Assembly: GCA_964387935.1 (NCBI GenBank)
Contig: CAYLZN010000164.1
Coordinates: forward strand, 1-12,064
Origin: CAYLZN01 sp964387935
Lineage (GTDB): Bacteria; Acidobacteriota; Vicinamibacteria; Vicinamibacterales; JAFNAJ01
Reading direction: 5' to 3'
Length of the DNA: 12,064 nucleotides
Position 1 is the first letter of the stretch; each line of letters starts with the position of its first letter. The notes below the pieces were generated by a model. It had not been told where the DNA came from and ran no database searches. It was given only the letters and a program-made list of their open reading frames with translations. Position numbers and translations under genes: made by a program. Shown in pieces: positions 8,348 through 12,064 of this stretch.

Positions 8348-8354
8348 CGGGGCC

Positions 8355-9485
8355 GTGCAGGACGACGTCACACGGGCGGTCCTGGCGCGGGAGGATGTCG
8401 GACGCTACCTGAAGGCCAGCGATGGCCTCACCGAACTGCAGGCCCGCGAGCGCATCCAGGCCTACCTCGACGAGCTCAGGACGACGCAGCGCCATTCGAT
8501 CTACAAGGCGCTGAAGCACCCGCTGTACCCCATTCTGCGGAAGATCGACCGGATCGGTGAGCACGCCGGCATCGCGACGCGTGCCACGGCGGCCGGGCGC
8601 GTGCTCTACGTGTCGAACCACAAGAGCCACCTCGATTACATGATCGAGCCGCTGATCCTGGAGGACCACCAGGTGCGGCCGCCGGTCATCGCGGCCGGGA
8701 TCAACCTGTTCGGCGGCCCGCTCGGCCTGCTGCATCGTCATGTGACCGGCGCCATCCCGATCCGTCGCGGCGCGAAGGATCCGGCGTATCTCGTCACGCT
8801 CAAGGCCTACATCTCGGAGATCCTGAAGCGCCACGACGTCTTCTACTACCCTGAGGGCGGCCGCAGCTACAGTGGCGAGATCAAGGCGCCCAAGACCGGC
8901 CTGCTCCACGCGGCCTTGCAAGCCGAGGAGCCGGGCCTGGTGATCGTCCCGGTGGCGGTGTCGTACGACATCGTGCTCGAGGACAGCATCCTCGCGCACC
9001 AGGGCGCGAAGCGGCGGCAGCGGGCGTTCGCGCTCGAACTGGCGGAGATGGTCGGCGCCGCGGTGGGCTACCACTCGCGGGCGTTTGTCACCTTCGGCGA
9101 GCCCATCCCCGTGGCGGACTGGGACCCGCACGCGCGGCGCGATATCCTGCGCCTGGCCAAGGACACGCTCGAGATCATCGGCCGTCTCTACAAGGTGCTG
9201 CCGACGGCCATCGTCGCCGCTGCCACGCGTCCGTCGATCTCACAGGCGGACCTGCTGGACGGGGTGTCGCGCCACGTGGACACGCTGCTCGGCGCGCCGG
9301 CGAACATGGACGCCACCGACCCGCGGATCGTCGTCGAGCAGGGCCTCGAACTGCTCGCGGAGCGCGGGGTCGTCGCCCTCGAGCGCGGCGTGGTGCGCGT
9401 CCGGGATCGCCACACGCTGCGCTACTACGCCCGCACGATCGACCACCTGCTGGCTCCGGCCAGGCGAACAGGCAGGACGCACTGA
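8355..9485 (+). CDS. PlsB-like glycerol-3-phosphate (or DHAP) acyltransferase
   Basis: A 376-residue membrane-associated enzyme expected to add the first acyl chain to sn-glycerol-3-phosphate in phospholipid synthesis. All four acyltransferase blocks are present: block I NHKSHLDY with the HX4D pair H89/D94; block II GAIPIRRG (132-139); block III YPEGGRSYSG (165-174), followed by KAPKTGLL as in PlsB; block IV IVPVAVSYD (197-205). The PKTG and EGGRS details place it in the PlsB/DHAPAT branch rather than PlsC. A C-terminal region (about 280-376) matches the tail expected beyond the catalytic core. At 376 residues it is far shorter than E. coli PlsB (about 807) and lacks the long N-terminal part, as compact versions do. 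GTG at 8355 is chosen because it follows the -10 box by 7 nt and clears the previous gene by 13 nt; GTG at 8280 would overlap isocitrate dehydrogenase by 62 nt. Confidence 0.88.
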   Translation: MQDDVTRAVLAREDVGRYLKASDGLTELQARERIQAYLDELRTTQRHSIYKALKHPLYPILRKIDRIGEHAGIATRATAAGRVLYVSNHKSHLDYMIEPLILEDHQVRPPVIAAGINLFGGPLGLLHRHVTGAIPIRRGAKDPAYLVTLKAYISEILKRHDVFYYPEGGRSYSGEIKAPKTGLLHAALQAEEPGLVIVPVAVSYDIVLEDSILAHQGAKRRQRAFALELAEMVGAAVGYHSRAFVTFGEPIPVADWDPHARRDILRLAKDTLEIIGRLYKVLPTAIVAAATRPSISQADLLDGVSRHVDTLLGAPANMDATDPRIVVEQGLELLAERGVVALERGVVRVRDRHTLRYYARTIDHLLAPARRTGRTH

Positions 9486-10420
9486 TGCTCGACGCGCTCT
9501 CGAAGAGCTTCTTCCACACGCTGGCGGGGAGTGCCGCGCTGAAATCGCTGGCCTCGACCTACGGCATGCGCAACGCCCACAGCTTCGCGCGGCGGTTCAT
9601 CGCCGGCGAGACGCTCGAGGAGGCCATCGGCGCCGCCCGGCAGATCGAGGCACGGGGCCAGACGCTGACACTCGACCTGCTCGGCGAGAGCGTGACGTCG
9701 CTCGATGCGGCGGCGGCGGCCACCAAGACCTACCTCGGCATCGTCGCTCAGATCGTCAAGGCCGGCATCACGCGGAACATCTCGCTCAAGCTCACGCAGC
9801 TCGGGCTGGACCTCGATCCGGCGAAGGCGGCCGATCACCTGCGCCAGATCCTCGAGGCCGCGCAGCAGCACGACTTCTTCGTGCGGATCGACATGGAGAA
9901 CTCCCCGTATGTCGACGTCACGCTCGACATCTGGGAGAAGGTCTGGACGCAGGGATTCAAGAACGTCGGTGTCGTCCTGCAGTCGGCGCTGCACCGGAGC
10001 GAGCGGGACCTGAAGCGCGTCATCGCGGCGGGCGCGCGGGTGCGCCTCGTGAAGGGCGCCTACAAGGAGCCGCGCGAGGTTGCCTACCAGGCGAAGGCGG
10101 ACGTGGACGCCGCGTTCGTGCGCATGACGCAGACGCTGCTCGCCGAGGGCACCTTCCCCGCCATCGCCACGCACGACGAGAAGATGATCGCGGCCACCAA
10201 GGAGTTCGCGGCGGCCAGGGGCATCGGCAAGGACCGCTACGAGTTCCAGATGCTCTACGGGGTGCGCCGCGACCTGCAGGCAGCGCTGCACGCCGAAGGC
10301 TACGGCATGCGCGTCTACCTACCGTATGGCAAGGAGTGGTTCCCCTACTTCATGCGACGGCTGGGCGAACGCCCCGCCAACGTCGGGTTCGTGGTGCGGG
10401 GGATTCTGGGGGAGCGGTAG
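9485..10420 (+). CDS. putB: Proline dehydrogenase (monofunctional)
   Basis: A 311-residue FAD enzyme oxidising L-proline to pyrroline-5-carboxylate and passing electrons to the quinone pool. It is a complete PRODH (beta/alpha)8 barrel of the length of stand-alone PutB/PRODH proteins. Motifs along the chain are SLKLTQLG with K102, VRIDMENS (133-140), VRLVKGAYKEP (186-196; R187, K190), ATHDEKM (228-234), EFQMLYGVRRD (253-263), RVYLPYG (276-282) and FMRRLGERPANV (289-300). The R291/R292 pair corresponds to the proline-carboxylate-binding arginines. There is no P5C dehydrogenase domain and no pruA-like gene nearby, so the second step must be encoded elsewhere. ATG at 9485 shares its A with the preceding stop (TGATG) and has AGGA 7 nt upstream. 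It is the last gene of the operon, with a hairpin following its TAG. Confidence 0.95.
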   Translation: MLDALSKSFFHTLAGSAALKSLASTYGMRNAHSFARRFIAGETLEEAIGAARQIEARGQTLTLDLLGESVTSLDAAAAATKTYLGIVAQIVKAGITRNISLKLTQLGLDLDPAKAADHLRQILEAAQQHDFFVRIDMENSPYVDVTLDIWEKVWTQGFKNVGVVLQSALHRSERDLKRVIAAGARVRLVKGAYKEPREVAYQAKADVDAAFVRMTQTLLAEGTFPAIATHDEKMIAATKEFAAARGIGKDRYEFQMLYGVRRDLQAALHAEGYGMRVYLPYGKEWFPYFMRRLGERPANVGFVVRGILGER

Positions 10421-10426
10421 GGAGGC

Positions 10427-10448
10427 CCCCGGGGCTGAAGCCCCGGGG
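10427..10448. terminator. GC-rich hairpin 1 after proline dehydrogenase (REP-like)
   Basis: Ten bases, ccccggggct (10427-10436), pair exactly with agccccgggg (10439-10448), leaving a tight apex read as C-TGAA-G. Flanking ggag and ctcc extend the pairing with a small bulge. It begins 6 nt after the stop codon, so RNA from the rightward operon would fold here. There is no T-run, so it is not a textbook intrinsic terminator, and the form suggests a REP-like repeat unit. Confidence 0.6.
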
Positions 10449-10477
10449 CTCCGAGTGCAGGGCTCCGGGTGCCGGGG

Positions 10478-10493
10478 CTCCAGACAGATGGAG
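10478..10493. repeat. Small hairpin between the two GC-rich palindromes
   Basis: ctcca (10478-10482) pairs with tggag (10489-10493) around a 6-nt loop. It sits centrally between the two larger palindromes and could be the spacer of a BIME-like doublet. Alone it is too short to be significant. Confidence 0.3.
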
Positions 10494-10515
10494 GCCCGGG
10501 CCTTCAGGCCCGGGC
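10494..10515. terminator. GC-rich hairpin 2 before the M20 peptidase stop (REP-like)
   Basis: gcccgggcct (10494-10503) pairs exactly with aggcccgggc (10506-10515), with the apex C-TTCA-G, the reverse-complement style of hairpin 1. It lies 7 nt past the stop of the leftward M20 gene, so it can fold in that transcript. Together with hairpin 1 it fills the roughly 100-bp convergent intergenic region 10421-10522, which holds no gene. Confidence 0.6.
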
Positions 10516-10522
10516 ACCCCTC

Positions 10523-11668
10523 TCAACAATATCTTCTCGCCAGAGCGATCAGGATGTCCCGGCAGGCGATCACCTCGTCGATCCGAACGTACTCCTCGAC
10601 GCTGTGCAGGCCGGATCCGCCCGGGCCGAACAGCACCGACGGAATCCCCGATCCGCCCAGGATCTGCGCGTCGGTCCAGAACGACATGCCCACAAACGAC
10701 GTCTGGCGCCCGGCCGCCGCGCACGCGGCGGCAAGCTGCTGGGGCAATTCGGCGGTGGGCGCGATCTCGAACGGCGCCCGGCTGAACGTGCTGTTCGCGT
10801 AGCCCTCGAATTCCGGGTCCCGCCGCTTGAGCGCTGCGAGCAGCGACTCCACCTCGCGCAGCGGGCGGTCCGGTGACTCACCAGGCAACGTGCGGCGCTC
10901 GATCTGCAGCGAGCAGGCGTCCGGATACACCGACGGCTCGCGTCCGCCCTTGATGATGGCCGCGTGCAGCGACGCGGGCCCGAGCAGCGGGTGCGCCTCG
11001 CCGGCCTGGAGGTTGCGATCGAGCTCCTCGAGCAGCCCGATGACGCGTCCCATGCGGAAGATGGCATCACGCCCGTCGGCGGGACGGCTGCCGTGGGCCG
11101 CAACGCCGCGCGTCTCGATGTCGATGAACGCGAAGCCCTTGTGCGCCACGCCGATCTGGAGATCCGTCGGCTCGGTCACGACCGCCGCGTCTGCGCGCCA
11201 GTCGTGCACGAGGCCTTCCGCGCCCAGGCTGGCGAGTTCCTCGTCCACCACGCACGCCACCACGATGCGGCCGCGCTCGAGGCCCGACCGCGCGAGCACC
11301 CGCGCGGCGTCCACCATGGCCGCCACGCCGCCCTTCATGTCCTGGCTCCCGCGCCCGTACACCCGGCCGTCACGAACCACGGGATCGAAGGGCGCCGCCA
11401 TGCCCTCGGTCCCCACCGTGTCGGTGTGCCCGCAGTACATCAGCGTCCGCCCGGGAGCCCGCCCTTCGAGCACGCCGACGACGTTCGGCCGGCCCGGCGT
11501 GACCTCGATCAGGTGCGCGGCCATGCCGGCCGCGCCGAACACCTGCCGCAGGTGCTCGGCGATGCGGCCTTCGCCCGGCGCCCCCGCGACGAGCGAGGGG
11601 TTGCGCGAGTCGATGGCCACCAGCTCGCGCAGCAGCGCAACGACGGGGTCCTGGTCTGCCGAGGTCAT
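10523..11668 (-). CDS. M20 family metallopeptidase/deacylase (ArgE/DapE type)
   Basis: A 381-residue cytosolic dizinc hydrolase cleaving an amide bond; family members include acetylornithine deacetylase, succinyl-diaminopimelate desuccinylase and carboxypeptidase G2. Metal ligands and catalytic residues are complete: GHTDTVG with H81 and D83, GRGSQDMKGG with bridging D110, VDEELAS with general base E143 and E144, TEPTDLQ with E166, and HSVEEYV with H355. HGSRP (about 192-196) lies at the start of the dimerisation domain, with the usual substrate-contacting His. The exact substrate cannot be told from sequence, and no arginine or lysine biosynthesis genes are beside it. ATG at 11668-11666 follows the upstream TolB-like gene by 5 nt; AGGA is 3 nt and GGAG 11 nt upstream, neither ideally spaced, which fits translational coupling. 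The short spacer means both are likely one transcript. Confidence 0.9.
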   Translation of the reverse strand: MTSADQDPVVALLRELVAIDSRNPSLVAGAPGEGRIAEHLRQVFGAAGMAAHLIEVTPGRPNVVGVLEGRAPGRTLMYCGHTDTVGTEGMAAPFDPVVRDGRVYGRGSQDMKGGVAAMVDAARVLARSGLERGRIVVACVVDEELASLGAEGLVHDWRADAAVVTEPTDLQIGVAHKGFAFIDIETRGVAAHGSRPADGRDAIFRMGRVIGLLEELDRNLQAGEAHPLLGPASLHAAIIKGGREPSVYPDACSLQIERRTLPGESPDRPLREVESLLAALKRRDPEFEGYANSTFSRAPFEIAPTAELPQQLAAACAAAGRQTSFVGMSFWTDAQILGGSGIPSVLFGPGGSGLHSVEEYVRIDEVIACRDILIALARRYC

Positions 11669-11673
11669 GGGTC

Positions 11674-12064
11674 CTACTTCTCCACCCAGTCGGCGATGAA
11701 GATGTTCGTGTCGGTCGGCGTCGCGTTGTTGCGGTTCGAGGCGAACACGAGCTTCCGGCCGTCCGGTGAGAACATCGGGAACCCGTCGAAGGTGTCGTTG
11801 AACGTGACGCGCTCAAGGCCGGTGCCGTCGATGTTGATCAGGTACAGGTCGAAGTTGCGCCCCTTCGGATCGTGCTGGTTCGACGCGAAGATGATCCGCT
11901 TGCCGTCGGGGTGGAAGTAGGGTGCGAAACTCGACCCGCCCAGGTTGGTGACCTGCCGCACGTCCGTGCCGTCGCTCTTCATCACGAAGATTTCGAGGTC
12001 CGTCGGCCTCCACAGCCCATCGGCAAGCAGCGCCTGGTACTCCTGCAATTCCTTGCCCTCGAGC
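11674..12064 (-). CDS. TolB-like beta-propeller protein, C-terminal part (runs off the window)
   Basis: About 130 residues are visible; the frame stays open to the right edge, so the N-terminus lies outside. Two complete PD40 units can be read (FAPYFHPDGKRIIFASNQ and GFPMFSPDGRKLVFASNR), each followed by a DLYLI or NIFIA type strand, then the C-terminal ADWVEK. This is the end of a propeller of the TolB class, normally exported to the periplasm. The protein is probably a free-standing propeller rather than a fusion, since the chain ends right after the last blade. It lies 5 nt upstream of the M20 peptidase gene and is probably cotranscribed with it. A TTG at 12048 is inside the coding region and is not taken as a start. 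Confidence 0.85.
   Translation of the reverse strand, partial: LEGKELQEYQALLADGLWRPTDLEIFVMKSDGTDVRQVTNLGGSSFAPYFHPDGKRIIFASNQHDPKGRNFDLYLINIDGTGLERVTFNDTFDGFPMFSPDGRKLVFASNRNNATPTDTNIFIADWVEK

Noticed and set aside
9085..10785. A 566-codon + strand frame overlapping the acyltransferase and proline dehydrogenase
   Set aside because: Composition is Arg/Ala/Gly biased, it runs through the intergenic hairpins, and two motif-rich genes occupy the same DNA.

Overview
The window is GC-rich, densely packed bacterial chromosome. Gram-negative envelope genes (an Omp85-type outer-membrane barrel and signal-peptide-bearing TolB-like propeller proteins), a DUF4149-like membrane protein and many divergent envelope proteins suggest an Acidobacteriota-like organism. 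That placement is an inference from gene style; no rRNA or other phylogenetic marker is present.

Layout. (1) Positions 9-73 hold a perfect 26-bp inverted repeat, a REP- or MITE-like hairpin, just past the end of the first operon. (2) A leftward operon runs from about 6933 to 82. Its order of transcription is: a secreted chimera of a TolB/tricorn-type propeller and a gamma-glutamyltranspeptidase-like hydrolase; an Omp85/BamA-type barrel without POTRA domains; a secreted or membrane-anchored protein of unknown function with kinase-like motifs; and a response regulator with a GGDEF diguanylate cyclase domain. Junctions are a 4-nt overlap (GTGA), a 14-nt overlap and a 17-nt gap, so translational coupling is likely. 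(3) A divergent rightward operon runs from about 7002 to 10420: a short DUF4149-like membrane protein, NAD-type isocitrate dehydrogenase, a PlsB-like glycerol-3-phosphate acyltransferase and a monofunctional proline dehydrogenase. Junctions are ATGA, a 13-nt gap and TGATG. (4) A convergent intergenic stretch (10421-10522) carries two strong GC-rich hairpins. (5) A second leftward unit, entering from the right edge, has the C-terminal end of a TolB-like propeller protein followed by an M20 peptidase/deacylase of the ArgE/DapE type.

How the genes may work together. The rightward operon is central metabolism (TCA step, phospholipid entry step, proline catabolism). The leftward operon looks like an envelope module with its own c-di-GMP output, and its lead enzyme has an unusual architecture and altered substrate-binding positions. 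Two rightward genes appear to start with GTG exactly 7 nt after a good -10 box (TATAAT and TGATATAGT), which suggests leaderless transcripts. The best candidates for something undescribed are the propeller-GGT chimera, its coupled barrel and kinase-like partners, and the paired leaderless promoters. No rRNA, tRNA, CRISPR array or intact transposase was seen.
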